A stretch of 64,000 nt of DNA from Helicobacter felis ATCC 49179 (GTDB lineage Bacteria; Campylobacterota; Campylobacteria; Campylobacterales; Helicobacteraceae). Positions 34,571-43,349 of this stretch are shown here, piece by piece; the first letter of the stretch is position 1; every line of letters begins with the position of its first letter. The DNA is taken from contig NC_014810.2 of the NCBI RefSeq assembly GCF_000200595.1, positions 1,126,311 to 1,190,310 of the forward strand, written 5' to 3'. The notes beneath the pieces are model-generated. The model was not told the origin of the DNA, searched no databases, and saw nothing but the letters and a program-made list of their open reading frames with translations. A program made the position numbers and the translations under genes.

Positions 34571-35697
34571 ATGTTCCAACCCCTTTTAGATGTGTTTGTA
34601 GATTCGGCGCGCTTGCCCCATCCTCAAGAAAAGAAGCCTCTAAGATTGGGGATTTCTTGGTGGCATGGGGATAGCATTAAGAATTTTAAAAGCTGGTGTT
34701 TTCACCATATTTTAAGTTCCCAATATGAGATCACCTATTCAACCCACCCCAAAGAGCCTTGCGATATTGTGATAGGCGCATCCTTCATGCTAGAGGGCTT
34801 GGACAAGCCTATTTTAAGTTTTCTACAAAAGCGTATTGGTTACACCGGCGAAAACGAACGAATCAATTTTGATATTTACGATTTTGGGATGGGTTTTGAT
34901 CTCTTGAGTTTTCATGAACGCTATTTGCGCGTGCCTCTTTATTATTTGAGCTTGTGGGATCGTTTTTATGAAAGTTGCGCTCACCTTGATAGCCCTTTCC
35001 AAATCGACCCTCAAATCGTCCAAACTCTTAAAGCCACCCCTACAACCCTCTTTAAAGACAAGCACCCCCATATAGACGCGTTGGCTAGAGAGCAGAGCGA
35101 TCCATGCAAGAGAGGGTTTGCTAGTTTTGTCGCCTCCAATCTTAACGCGCCCATGCGCAATGCCTGCTATCAAGAGCTTTGTGCGTACCGCCCGGTTGCG
35201 GGGGGGGGGGGGTGTTTAACACGATTGGGCAACGCGTTGCAAACAAGTATGAATTTTTAAGCCAATATAAATTCAATCTTTGTTTTGAAAATTCCAAAGC
35301 GCATGGCTACACCACAGAGAAGATTATAGACGCGTATTTTGCCCACACTATCCCTATTTATTGGGGCAATCCAGCCGTAGCTTTAGATTTTAACCCTAAG
35401 AGTTTTATCAATGTGCACGATTTTAAGGATTTCAAAGAAGCCCTAGATTATATCCGTTACCTAGACACCCACGACAACGCCTATTTAGAAATGTTGCACG
35501 CCCACCCGCTCAACACCATAGAGGAGAAACCCAGTTTATATCAGAACCTCAGTTTTGCTAAAATTTTAGAATTTTTACAGAACGCGATCCATTCCCATGA
35601 GATTTATCATAACGATGACGCGCATTCCATCACGAGCCTACTTGGATTGCTAGGCAGAAAGCTAGCTAGAAAAATACGCAAAAAGTTAATTCCCTAA
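34571..35697 (+). CDS. alpha-1,3-fucosyltransferase (GT10), phase-off by a G tract
   Basis: FutA/FutB-like enzyme that transfers fucose to N-acetylglucosamine to make Lewis antigens on lipopolysaccharide. The first 210 residues (from FQPLLDVFVDSARLP, with LGISWWHGDSIKNF, RIGYTGENER and FASFVASNLNAPMRN) are in one frame; the rest is in another frame. That part contains the GDP-fucose site FNLCFENSKAHGYTTEKI, PIYWGNPAVALDFNPKSF and a basic amphipathic tail LLGRKLARKIRKKLIP. The frames meet at a run of 13 G. With 14 or 11 G the protein would be about 375 residues and continuous (VAGGGG/VFNTIG). As sequenced the first frame ends after LQTSMNF at about 229 residues, which lacks donor binding, so the enzyme is off. 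The heptad repeats of H. pylori enzymes are absent. Confidence 0.92.
35200..35212 (+). repeat. poly-G tract (13 G) inside the fucosyltransferase gene
   Basis: A homopolymer of 13 G that encodes the glycine run at the conserved GGG segment preceding the GDP-fucose site. One more or two fewer bases restores the full frame. Such tracts slip during replication and are the classic phase-variation switch in Helicobacter glycosyltransferase genes. Confidence 0.9.
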
Positions 35698-35699
35698 TC

Positions 35700-37520
35700 C
35701 TATTGCTTCATGCCCAAAAGTGTTTCAATCATGCGATCGATGGCTGTGATCACTTTGGCATTGGCTGCATAGCCCCCTTGATATTTGATGAGATTGACCA
35801 TTTCCTCATCTGTGCTCACCCCAGAGATCGCATTATGTTCTTTTTTAACGACTCCCAAAATAGCTTCTTTGCTCTCTAGGGTGCGTTGCGACTTCTCAGC
35901 TTCAGTGTGCACCTTGCTGACTACAAATTGGTAGGATTCTTCAATTGTCATAGGAGCATTGCTGAGTTTATGTTGGTAGAAATCGATTTTGTCGTATTGG
36001 AGTTGTTGCATCATATTAGCCACATCAAAGTTTCCATTAATAGGGGCTAACCAAGGGCGCAGGGCAGTGGGCTCTTTTTTATAGGTGTTATTGAGCGCGA
36101 TATTGCGCGCGCTATCGCCATCAAAAAATGTATTCAGCCCTAAAGCCCCTGTAAAATTGCTCCCATGATCTCTAATGGATACAAAAAGCCCTTGAGAGGG
36201 GTTCTTGGCTTGGATGCTAAACTTCTTGGTCTTGTTGTCAAAATGCGCGCTAAAGTAATCGTCAAAATCATTGGTGGTGTTGTTGTCATGGTTGTCATCC
36301 GTGTTAGCATTGATTTGAGCGATCACATCTTTCATGGTAGTAATAGGTGTGATATGAATCGTTCTTTTGGCCAACACTTTTCCATCTGTGTTATAAGCCA
36401 CCACATCAAAGCTTCCTTCTTTGATATTGTAATTGGTGTCCTTAAGCGCGGTGCGATCCTCAAATTCCACGATTTTACCTTGAACATTGTGGGCTGCGCT
36501 TTGGGCATAGATGGCGTTAGTGGATTCGATCAAACCCTTAGCAAAAGTGTCTAGCGCGTCTATATAATTTTGCAACTTACCCTTGATCGTGCCATGCGAG
36601 CCGTCATTATAAATCCCCATCAAACCCCCCACTTTGCCCTGATTGATTTTATCGGTGATATTGATGGTTTTAAAATCATCGCCCTGAAAATAGATTTGAG
36701 CAAGATGGTCTTTATTATCACTATTGTCGACCACCAGAGGGTGAAAAATTGCTCCATCTACGATATTAAAACCATAGCCCACATTAAAAACATAGCCATC
36801 ATCAAAATCTGCTACTTTAATATCATTGGCAGAGTTGGTTTGCACATGGAATTTAGACACATTCCCTCCGATGAGCTCTTTGAGATGGAATTCTAGCGCA
36901 TCCCTTTTGTCTCTGAGTTCATTAGCCTGTTTTAGAGTCTTGGAGTCTTCCATTTCTTTAAGATGTCTATTGATATTGGCAATCTCTGCGCCGATACGAT
37001 TGACCTCTTTAACCGAGCTAACTAATTCTTGGCTTGCTTTGTATTGCAAAGCCACCAAACGCGCGCGGGTGTCTTGGATATTGCGCGTGAGGGTTTGGGT
37101 CTTTTGAGCTAAGGCCTGTTTGGTTGCCGGAGACTTGGCATTTTTAGCCAAATCTTTCCATGCGCTGAAATAGTTTTGCAGGTCATTTTGAATCCCCACC
37201 TCATTCATATCTGGAAAATAAGAGGAGGCCTCGCGCAAATTGTCAAACTGGGTGCTGTAAAAGGCGTGTTCTTGATTGGCTTTAGCATAGCGCGCAAAAA
37301 CAAACTCATCATGCACGCGCTGAATCGTTTCTACATTCACGCCCATATTCACATTGCGATCGGTGAAGGCAAGGCTATTTTGAGGACGCGCGATCACGCG
37401 TTGACGGCTGTAAAACTCGTCATTGGCGTTAGAAATATTATTGCCTGTAACATCCACCATCACTTGGTGGGCTTGCAACCCGGTGTAAGAAGTGTTGAGA
37501 GAAGAGAGGATACCGCCCAT
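35700..37520 (-). CDS. flgK: flagellar hook-associated protein 1
   Basis: Structural junction protein between hook and filament, exported through the flagellar type III apparatus. 606 residues, typical of epsilonproteobacterial FlgK. The N-terminal D0/D1 region (SSLNTSYTGLQAHQVMVDVTGNN, NISNANDEFYSRQR) and C-terminal coiled D0 (ISGVSTDEEMVNLIKYQGGYAANAKVI) are conserved; the central part carries variable surface domains. It follows flgN by 9 bases. The end is only 2 bases from the convergent fucosyltransferase gene. Confidence 0.96.
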   Translation of the reverse strand: MGGILSSLNTSYTGLQAHQVMVDVTGNNISNANDEFYSRQRVIARPQNSLAFTDRNVNMGVNVETIQRVHDEFVFARYAKANQEHAFYSTQFDNLREASSYFPDMNEVGIQNDLQNYFSAWKDLAKNAKSPATKQALAQKTQTLTRNIQDTRARLVALQYKASQELVSSVKEVNRIGAEIANINRHLKEMEDSKTLKQANELRDKRDALEFHLKELIGGNVSKFHVQTNSANDIKVADFDDGYVFNVGYGFNIVDGAIFHPLVVDNSDNKDHLAQIYFQGDDFKTINITDKINQGKVGGLMGIYNDGSHGTIKGKLQNYIDALDTFAKGLIESTNAIYAQSAAHNVQGKIVEFEDRTALKDTNYNIKEGSFDVVAYNTDGKVLAKRTIHITPITTMKDVIAQINANTDDNHDNNTTNDFDDYFSAHFDNKTKKFSIQAKNPSQGLFVSIRDHGSNFTGALGLNTFFDGDSARNIALNNTYKKEPTALRPWLAPINGNFDVANMMQQLQYDKIDFYQHKLSNAPMTIEESYQFVVSKVHTEAEKSQRTLESKEAILGVVKKEHNAISGVSTDEEMVNLIKYQGGYAANAKVITAIDRMIETLLGMKQ

Positions 37521-37529
37521 GCTAATCCT

Positions 37530-37958
37530 TTAGGCCTGCACTCGTAAAAAGCTACTGCTCACGGTGCGCTGGTTGTAATAGCCTGTGCTCTCATGAGGCA
37601 CGATCTGTTGCATCAAAGAGGAATAAAACTCTGAAACAGCAAACACTACCCGCGCATAATCTGCATTGAGCTCTTTAAGACGCTCTAAATGTGCGCGCAT
37701 GTCTTTTAAGCACGCACTGCTAGCATCGTCTAAGAGTTCTGTAAGAGGTGTGCCTGGATTTTTTTCCATCAGATCGAGCATGCCCTGATCAAAGAGAGCC
37801 TTACAGCTCTCAAAAGATTTGATCCGTTCTTGTTTTTGAGGGTTGCGTGCAAAGATCGCCTCGTGTTTAGCAACCTTAATATCTTCAAGGTCTTGCAAAG
37901 TTAAATCGATTAAAGTCTGTAAATCCTCTAAAGATTGTTGAAGGTAGGCAGAAAGCAT
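37530..37958 (-). CDS. flgN: FlgN-like export chaperone (HP1120-like)
   Basis: A 142-residue helical protein (LQQSLEDLQTLIDLTLQDLEDIKVAKHE) without signal peptide. Its length, helical pattern, and place directly upstream of flgK point to FlgN, the cytoplasmic chaperone for FlgK and FlgL. The sequence family is weakly conserved, so this is supported mostly by context and by synteny with HP1119-HP1120. Confidence 0.7.
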   Translation of the reverse strand: MLSAYLQQSLEDLQTLIDLTLQDLEDIKVAKHEAIFARNPQKQERIKSFESCKALFDQGMLDLMEKNPGTPLTELLDDASSACLKDMRAHLERLKELNADYARVVFAVSEFYSSLMQQIVPHESTGYYNQRTVSSSFLRVQA

Positions 37959-38020
37959 GCAAGCTCCTAAGACGCGATCTCATACCGCGCCCAAGAAGCC
38001 CCTAGAGCGTCAGTATCGCC

Positions 38021-38236
38021 CTAACCAAGCAAAGTCTGTGCCATTTTATGAGAGGTTTTTTCTAAATCTACCTTATAATGCCCGGCTTCAAGAGATTTTT
38101 TAATTTGGCTTGCGCGGTCTACAGCTGTAGCTTCCTCGCTATGGGTTTGGTGCGCGTGTTCTTGAGCGCGTGCAGAGTTGTAGCCGGTAGAAAAAGTTGT
38201 CAAAGAGGAGTGACCACTACCCACAGAGTTAATCAT
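38021..38236 (-). CDS. flgM: anti-sigma-28 factor FlgM
   Basis: Small inhibitor of the flagellar sigma factor FliA. 71 residues; the C-terminal binding helix region AGHYKVDLEKTSHKMAQTLL matches the FlgM consensus (hydrophobic-Y-x-V-D-x-x-K-T). The N-terminal half is serine- and threonine-rich and probably disordered, as expected. It lies upstream of flgN and flgK in the HP1122-HP1119 order. A putative sigma-28 box precedes it, giving feedback control. Confidence 0.9.
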   Translation of the reverse strand: MINSVGSGHSSLTTFSTGYNSARAQEHAHQTHSEEATAVDRASQIKKSLEAGHYKVDLEKTSHKMAQTLLG

Positions 38237-38265
38237 AGCGCATCCTTTTAGCAGAATTTTGGCTT

Positions 38266-38273
38266 AAATCGGC
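38266..38273 (-). promoter_or_regulatory. candidate sigma-28 -10 box for flgM
   Basis: GCCGATTT on the minus strand resembles the sigma-28 -10 consensus GCCGATAA, with TTTAAT about 15 bases upstream as a weak -35 (consensus TAAA). The ATG of flgM is about 30 bases downstream. Confidence 0.4.
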
Positions 38274-38299
38274 CGTTTTAATAAAAATTAAACCTTAAG

Positions 38300-38485
38300 C
38301 TAGCGCATATGTTGCTCTAAGGCTTTGCGTAACTCTGTTGGGGTAGCAGGGCGTTTTTCACCCGTTTCTTGAAAATTACTTCCCGGATCTTTAAAAGCAA
38401 AGGCGATCAGTGCAAAGAGGACACCACAAAAGATCGCAAATACAATAGTGGGCACTAACCATAAATCAAGCCTTGAATTTTTCAT
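38300..38485 (-). CDS. small single-span membrane protein
   Basis: 61 residues with one hydrophobic helix (LWLVPTIVFAIFCGVLFALIAF, about residues 9-30) and a polar tail ending PTELRKALEQHMR. A ribosome-binding site (AAGGAGAATC) precedes the ATG. It sits between flgM and csd3. I do not recognise it; the TATAAT upstream of csd3 lies on the other strand, so its promoter is unclear. Confidence 0.6.
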   Translation of the reverse strand: MKNSRLDLWLVPTIVFAIFCGVLFALIAFAFKDPGSNFQETGEKRPATPTELRKALEQHMR

Positions 38486-38538
38486 AAGATTCTCCTTGAG
38501 AGGGCAAGATTTGGAATTTTGTATAAGCTATTATAGAC

Positions 38539-38544
38539 TATAAT
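38539..38544 (+). promoter_or_regulatory. -10 box upstream of csd3
   Basis: Perfect TATAAT in GACTATAATCG, 27 bases before the csd3 ATG. The expected start of transcription is near 38551, leaving a short leader that holds AAAGGAGAG. Confidence 0.6.
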
Positions 38545-38571
38545 CGCATCTTTGTTGTTCAAAGGAGAGAG

Positions 38572-39720
38572 ATGAAGCGGCTATTTGGCATGTGGGCTTT
38601 GTGTGTGGTTTGTGGCTTTGGAGCAGTGGGCGAGCGTTTGGTTTGGGAAAAAGGGGCTACCTTACTGGGTTTCTTGGATAAGAACAAGATCGATTCGAAG
38701 ATTTACTACAATCTTCCCTTTCAAGATAAAGAATTGGGCACGGAGATTCGTGCAGGGGTTGCTTATTACACTCTTAGAGATGATCAGGGCGCGTTGTTGC
38801 AGGCTTTGATCCCGGTGAGTGAGGCCGTACAATTGCGTCTTTTTAAAAATCAAGATGGCTATCATATTGATTTTATCCCCATTGTTTTTAGCAGTGTGCA
38901 AAAGACCTTAGGTTTGCGTATCCAAAAATCTCCCTATCAGGATATTCTTAAAGCTACAGGGAATGTAAAATTAGCTCAGGAATTTGTAGATATTTACAAA
39001 AAGACGGTGAATTTTAAGCGCGCTGTAGTTAAAGGGGATCAACTTGTAGTGGTTTACACCCGCAAACATCGCCTCGATCGCCCCTTTGGCTATCCTAGCA
39101 TTCAGGCCAGTATGCTTGAGACACGCCGGCAACCTCGCTATGCCTTTGCCTATCGTGGCAAATATTACGATGCGCAGGGTAAGGAAATTATGGAATTCTT
39201 TTTAGAAACTCCCGTGCGCTACACCCGCATCTCTTCGCGTTTTTCCCATGGAAGGATGCATCCCATTTTAAAAGAGGTGCGCCCTCACTATGGCATAGAT
39301 TATGCGGCTAGATTTGGCACAGCCGTTCATGCGGCCACTGAAGGGCGTATTTCTTTCATTGGCTACAAAGGAGGTTATGGGCGCACGGTTGAGGTGAAGT
39401 ATGGTAAAGATCTGCGCTTACTCTATGCTCATCTGAGTGCTTTTGCTCCTAGATTAAAATTGCATGGCTATGTCAAAAGAGGGCAAATGCTAGGCAGAGT
39501 GGGCAGCACAGGTTTGAGCACAGGACCGCATTTGCACTTTGGGGTGTATAAAAACGATCGCCCCATCGATCCACTCGGGCGTATCCGCACGGCTAAAAGC
39601 CAATTGAGCGGCAAAGATAGGGAACGCTTCGCCCGCTATATCCGCCCCTATCAAGAAACTCTCAAAGACACCCAATCCTTTGAATACGCTCAAAAAGAAA
39701 CCCTTAAGATTTTCTATTAA
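38572..39720 (+). CDS. csd3: M23 peptidoglycan endopeptidase Csd3/HdpA
   Basis: Periplasmic D,D-endo/carboxypeptidase that trims peptidoglycan crosslinks and sets helical cell shape. 382 residues: signal peptide (LFGMWALCVVCGFGAVG), an inhibitory N-terminal region, then a LytM zinc domain at about 225-345 with HYGID (H239, D243) and GPHLHFG (H320, H322). Compares with HP0506 of about 400 residues. The stop overlaps the start of the Nudix gene (TAATGG), so csd3, the Nudix gene and pgbA form an operon in the HP0506-HP0508 order. Confidence 0.94.
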   Translation: MKRLFGMWALCVVCGFGAVGERLVWEKGATLLGFLDKNKIDSKIYYNLPFQDKELGTEIRAGVAYYTLRDDQGALLQALIPVSEAVQLRLFKNQDGYHIDFIPIVFSSVQKTLGLRIQKSPYQDILKATGNVKLAQEFVDIYKKTVNFKRAVVKGDQLVVVYTRKHRLDRPFGYPSIQASMLETRRQPRYAFAYRGKYYDAQGKEIMEFFLETPVRYTRISSRFSHGRMHPILKEVRPHYGIDYAARFGTAVHAATEGRISFIGYKGGYGRTVEVKYGKDLRLLYAHLSAFAPRLKLHGYVKRGQMLGRVGSTGLSTGPHLHFGVYKNDRPIDPLGRIRTAKSQLSGKDRERFARYIRPYQETLKDTQSFEYAQKETLKIFY

Positions 39721-40304
39721 TGGTGCATTATCCTAGCATCTGCATTAAAAAATGTGAGACTTCGCCCTATATTCGTCCCCAAAGCGTTTTTTATGAAGAA
39801 AATGGCGTTACTAAGCGTTGGGATATGGTGTGCGTGCATGACAGCGTAGCGGTTTTGATCTACCACACACAAGAGGAAAATTATATCGTTGTTAAGCAGT
39901 TCAGGCCTGCTGTTTGGGCGCACGCCACTTCTAGTGGTGAAAAAATAGATGGTTATGTCTATGAACTCTGCGCCGGGTTAGTGGACAAGCCTGGAAAAAG
40001 TGTCCAAGAAATCGCCTGTGAAGAAGTCCTAGAAGAGTGCGGGTTTGCTATCTCTCCTGATATGTTAGAACCTATTGGGGTTTTTCGCTCGGCAACAGGT
40101 ATTAGTGGGAGCAAACAGAGTATGTTTTTTGTCTGTGTGGATCAAAGGCAACAACGCCATCTAGGAGGAGGCATAGAGGGAGAATGCATAGAACTTGTGC
40201 GCATCCCACGCCAAAATGTGCAAACTTTTTTATCGGATTTTAATATTTCTAAGAGTATCGGTCTTGGTTATGCTCTGCTATGGAGTCAGCAAAGACATGT
40301 TTAA
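39720..40304 (+). CDS. Nudix hydrolase, UDP-sugar diphosphatase (NUDT14-like)
   Basis: A 194-residue Nudix enzyme. The box reads AGLVDKPGKSVQEIACEEVLEECGF: the usual RE is CEE here, the version seen in the UDP-glucose pyrophosphatase NUDT14, and the downstream VFRSATGISGSKQSMFFV resembles that subgroup rather than ADP-ribose pyrophosphatases. The likely reaction is hydrolysis of UDP-glucose or a similar UDP-sugar to a sugar phosphate and UMP. The 3' end overlaps the pgbA start. Corresponds to HP0507. Substrate is inferred. Confidence 0.85.
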   Translation: MVHYPSICIKKCETSPYIRPQSVFYEENGVTKRWDMVCVHDSVAVLIYHTQEENYIVVKQFRPAVWAHATSSGEKIDGYVYELCAGLVDKPGKSVQEIACEEVLEECGFAISPDMLEPIGVFRSATGISGSKQSMFFVCVDQRQQRHLGGGIEGECIELVRIPRQNVQTFLSDFNISKSIGLGYALLWSQQRHV

Positions 40305-41382
40305 GATTTTATGGTTGGTCCTATGTGTGGGTTTGCTAGGAGCTCAAGAGTGGAGCGCGCCGCTTAAGATTAATATTGATGCGGTGGATAGCACCAATAA
40401 ACTCGTGCGTTTCCAAGCTTACGATCTGAAAGTGGGTGAGAGTGGCTATATTTTGGCACAGCTCACAGATTATAATGTGATCGCTGCGCAGGTGGAGGTG
40501 TTGCGCATAGAGAATGGAGTCGCTATAGGTCGCTATGGTCCCTATAGCGTGATGCACCAACGCCATCTGCCCACACCGCGCATGGTGCCCAAAAAAGGTT
40601 ATTTAGCCATTTTTAGAGAATTTAATCATCAGGCATTTCTCATAGCCCCAGATGCGCAGTTGTATGAAAAAATCAAGGATGATTATAAGGAGATCGAATT
40701 TATTAATTCCGATTTATTGGTCGCGCTCCTCAATGGTTTTGATCCTAGCGCGCGTTCTCTACGCAGAGCGTGCGACCTCTATAGCACGGGGCTGCTCTTT
40801 ATTGTCAGCACGGAAAAACTCAATATTTTGGATTGCCAAAGTTTTGCAATCTTAGAGTCAAAACCCCTAGACACTTCGCAGGCTACCCGTAGTAGCACCC
40901 CATTTTACTCTCGGGTGGAAGGGATTGATAGGGGCACTTTAGGCAAACTCTTTAGCGGGAGTAAGAGCAAACACTATTTTTCTTTTTACGACACATTGCT
41001 AAAAAATGAGGCGCAAAAGGCGTTAGAGCGCGCTCTCAAAAAAGAAAATCGCGCGGAGTTTAAAGAAGATATAAAGCAAGCCAAAAGCAAAACTGAGAAA
41101 AAAGCGCTCAAGAAAAAGCTCAAAGAGGAGCTTAAAGAAGATCGATCTGTAGTCCACACAGAATCGCAAGCAGAACGCAAAGAAGAACAAAGTTTGGACG
41201 CATCCAGTGCGGCCAAAAAAGCTAAAGAGACCCAAGAGAGTAAAGCAGAGCGCAAAGCCCGTATAAAAGCTGAAAAAGCAGCAGAGCGCGCCCGCAAAAA
41301 AGCAGCCAAAGAAGCTAAAAAGCGCGCTAAAGAGGCCAAGCGCAAACAAAAAGAGGCGGAAAAACACCAACACAAGGAGTGA
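40297..41382 (+). CDS. pgbA: plasminogen-binding protein PgbA-like
   Basis: A surface or periplasmic protein of 361 residues. Signal peptide over residues 1-16 (FKILWLVLCVGLLGA), a beta-rich domain (about 20-230), then a very lysine-, glutamate- and alanine-rich coiled tail (residues about 240-361, for example KAEKAAERARKKAAKEAKK). It corresponds by order to HP0508, shown to bind human plasminogen through its C-terminal lysines; the last residues here are KHQHKE, so a C-terminal lysine is near but not at the end. I chose the inner ATG because earlier in-frame starts lie inside the Nudix gene and lack the signal sequence. Confidence 0.82.
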   Translation: MFKILWLVLCVGLLGAQEWSAPLKINIDAVDSTNKLVRFQAYDLKVGESGYILAQLTDYNVIAAQVEVLRIENGVAIGRYGPYSVMHQRHLPTPRMVPKKGYLAIFREFNHQAFLIAPDAQLYEKIKDDYKEIEFINSDLLVALLNGFDPSARSLRRACDLYSTGLLFIVSTEKLNILDCQSFAILESKPLDTSQATRSSTPFYSRVEGIDRGTLGKLFSGSKSKHYFSFYDTLLKNEAQKALERALKKENRAEFKEDIKQAKSKTEKKALKKKLKEELKEDRSVVHTESQAERKEEQSLDASSAAKKAKETQESKAERKARIKAEKAAERARKKAAKEAKKRAKEAKRKQKEAEKHQHKE

Positions 41383-41384
41383 GC

Positions 41385-42764
41385 ATGCTAACAGCAGCCC
41401 ATACCCAGTATTTAAATAACCTTGTAGGGGCAGAAAATTTTTACACAGACCCCGCCCACTTGCAAGCCTACGCCTACGATGCCACTAGGGAGCGCCATTT
41501 GCCCGATGGGGTGATCTTCCCCAGACACGAAGAGGATGTGCGCCAAATTTTGGCTTATTGCAACGAACATCAAATCATCATCGTGCCACGGGGGGCAGGG
41601 AGTGGCTTTACAGGGGGAGCGTTGAGCGCGCATGGGGGGCTGGTTTTGAGCCTTGAGAAGCATTTTGATCGGATTTTAGAAATTGATGAAAAAAATCTGA
41701 TTGCGCGCGTGCAACCCGGGGTGATCAATAAGCATTTTCAAAATGAAGTGGAAAAAAGAGGGCTCTTTTACCCCCCCGATCCAGCTAGTCAGGATCAAAG
41801 CACTTTGGGGGGGAATGTGAGCGAAAACGCCGGGGGAATGCGCGCAGCTAAATATGGCATCACTAAAGATTATGTGATGGCACTGCGTGCGGTTTTGCCT
41901 AATGGGGATGTGATTAGGGCGGGCAAAAAAACAATCAAAGATGTCGCCGGATTCAATGTCGCCGGGATTTTAATCGCTTCTGAGGGCTGTTTGGCTGTGA
42001 TCACCGAAATCACTTTAAAACTCCTAGCTAAGCCTAAACTTAAACAATCAGCCATGGGGGTGTTTTCTAGCATTCAGGACGCGATGGAGGCGGTGTATAA
42101 GAGTATGGCCAGTGGGGTTACCCCGGTGGCCATGGAGTTTTTAGACAATCTGAGCATTAGAGCGGTTGAAGAGCGATTCAATAAAGGGTTACCCACTGAG
42201 GCGGGCGCGATTTTGATCACCCAAGTAGATGGGAGCGTGCCTGAGCAAATCAGCTGGCAATTAGAGCAAATTGAAAAACACTTTAGAGAAAATGGATGTG
42301 TGGATTTCCGGGTGGCTCAAAATGCCCAACAAGAAGAAGATTTATGGTTTGCGCGCCGTAACGCCTCTCAGAGCATTAGTGTTTATGGCAAGAAAAAACT
42401 CAATGAAGATGTTACCGTGCCACGGGCTAGTTTACCCGCCCTTTTGCAAGAAGTGGAGCGCATTAGTCAAGCCTATAATTTACCCATTCCTTGTTTTGGA
42501 CACACGGGCGATGGAAATGTGCATGTCAATATCATGCTCGAAGACCCCGCCACACAGCTAGAAAAGGGGCAGCAAGCCATGGAGGAGATTTTTAAAAGCG
42601 CGATCGCGCTAGAGGGCACACTCAGCGGAGAACATGGTATTGGTTTATCTAAAGCGCGTTTTATGCCTCTAGCTTTCACCCCTGAGGAAATGGCGTTGTT
42701 TAGACGCATTAAAAGTGCGTTTGATCCCAACAACATTTTAAACCCCTTTAAAATGGGATTATGA
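41385..42764 (+). CDS. glcD: glycolate oxidase subunit GlcD-type FAD oxidoreductase
   Basis: FAD-linked 2-hydroxyacid dehydrogenase. 459 residues from the ATG behind AAGGAGTGAGC. FAD-binding domain motifs are VPRGAGSGFTGGALS, LGGNVSENAGGMRAAKYG and KDVAGFNVAGILIASEG; the C-terminal substrate domain includes CFGHTGDGNVHVNIM and LSGEHGIGLSKARF. Corresponds to HP0509. No GlcE or GlcF subunit is adjacent, as in H. pylori, so partner electron acceptors are unknown. A run of seven C within the gene is in frame. Confidence 0.93.
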   Translation: MLTAAHTQYLNNLVGAENFYTDPAHLQAYAYDATRERHLPDGVIFPRHEEDVRQILAYCNEHQIIIVPRGAGSGFTGGALSAHGGLVLSLEKHFDRILEIDEKNLIARVQPGVINKHFQNEVEKRGLFYPPDPASQDQSTLGGNVSENAGGMRAAKYGITKDYVMALRAVLPNGDVIRAGKKTIKDVAGFNVAGILIASEGCLAVITEITLKLLAKPKLKQSAMGVFSSIQDAMEAVYKSMASGVTPVAMEFLDNLSIRAVEERFNKGLPTEAGAILITQVDGSVPEQISWQLEQIEKHFRENGCVDFRVAQNAQQEEDLWFARRNASQSISVYGKKKLNEDVTVPRASLPALLQEVERISQAYNLPIPCFGHTGDGNVHVNIMLEDPATQLEKGQQAMEEIFKSAIALEGTLSGEHGIGLSKARFMPLAFTPEEMALFRRIKSAFDPNNILNPFKMGL

Positions 42765-43240
42765 GTTGCCAACACTTTCTTAAAACCCCTAAGGGTTTTC
42801 CAGCGCCCTATTTGCGCGTGCGCACCAGCGCGCTAGGCTTACAAGTCATAGATTTTACGCATACCTCCAATCAAAATGATCCCCCTACAGAAACCATGCA
42901 CGCCGTGATCAATGCCCTAGAGCATTATTTTAAGGGCATTCTTTATAATTTCAACTTACTCCTAGACCTTGCAGGCTCATCTTTTCAAAAACAAGTTTGG
43001 CAGGCACTACAAACAATTCCTTACGCACAAACCCGCACTTACGCCCAAATCGCCCAGCAGACCGCTAGCCCTAAAGCTTATCGCGCGGTGGGCAATGCCA
43101 ACCACGCCAACCCCTGCCCCATCGTGATCCCCTGTCATCGTGTGGTGCGCGCTAGTGGCGATCTAGGAGGCTATGGAGGTGGGGTGGACATCAAAGCGTG
43201 GCTTTTAACCCATGAGCGATCTTGTGTGAAGAGTGTTTAG
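42761..43240 (+). CDS. ogt: methylated-DNA--protein-cysteine methyltransferase
   Basis: Suicide repair protein that removes O6-alkyl groups from guanine. 159 residues; the acceptor cysteine lies in PIVIPCHRVVR near residue 123, preceded by the DNA-recognition helix region YAQIAQQTASPKAYRAVGNA. The ATG overlaps the glcD stop. In H. pylori the orthologue (HP0676) is elsewhere, so this linkage is specific to this lineage as far as I recall. Confidence 0.93.
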   Translation: MSCQHFLKTPKGFPAPYLRVRTSALGLQVIDFTHTSNQNDPPTETMHAVINALEHYFKGILYNFNLLLDLAGSSFQKQVWQALQTIPYAQTRTYAQIAQQTASPKAYRAVGNANHANPCPIVIPCHRVVRASGDLGGYGGGVDIKAWLLTHERSCVKSV

Positions 43241-43349
43241 CAGATTGTCTTTGAACAAAAAACCTCAGTATCTAGCTTTTTCTAGTTAAAATTCCAGCCC
43301 CCCTAGATATTGCCCCTCCTTTAAAGCGCGCTTTATTCGGCTTTAAACG

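Noticed and set aside
40986-41375. Two long minus-strand frames opposite the pgbA tail, serine/leucine- or phenylalanine-rich
   Set aside because: They are antisense artefacts of the lysine/glutamate/alanine-rich coding tail, without start context.
41771-41777. Run of seven C in glcD
   Set aside because: It reads in frame within a conserved FAD-domain segment; chance proline codons.
43322-43335. 14-base palindrome TAAAGCGCGCTTTA between ogt and mqo as a terminator
   Set aside because: No T tract follows on either strand and the stem is not separated by a loop; not convincing as a terminator or operator.
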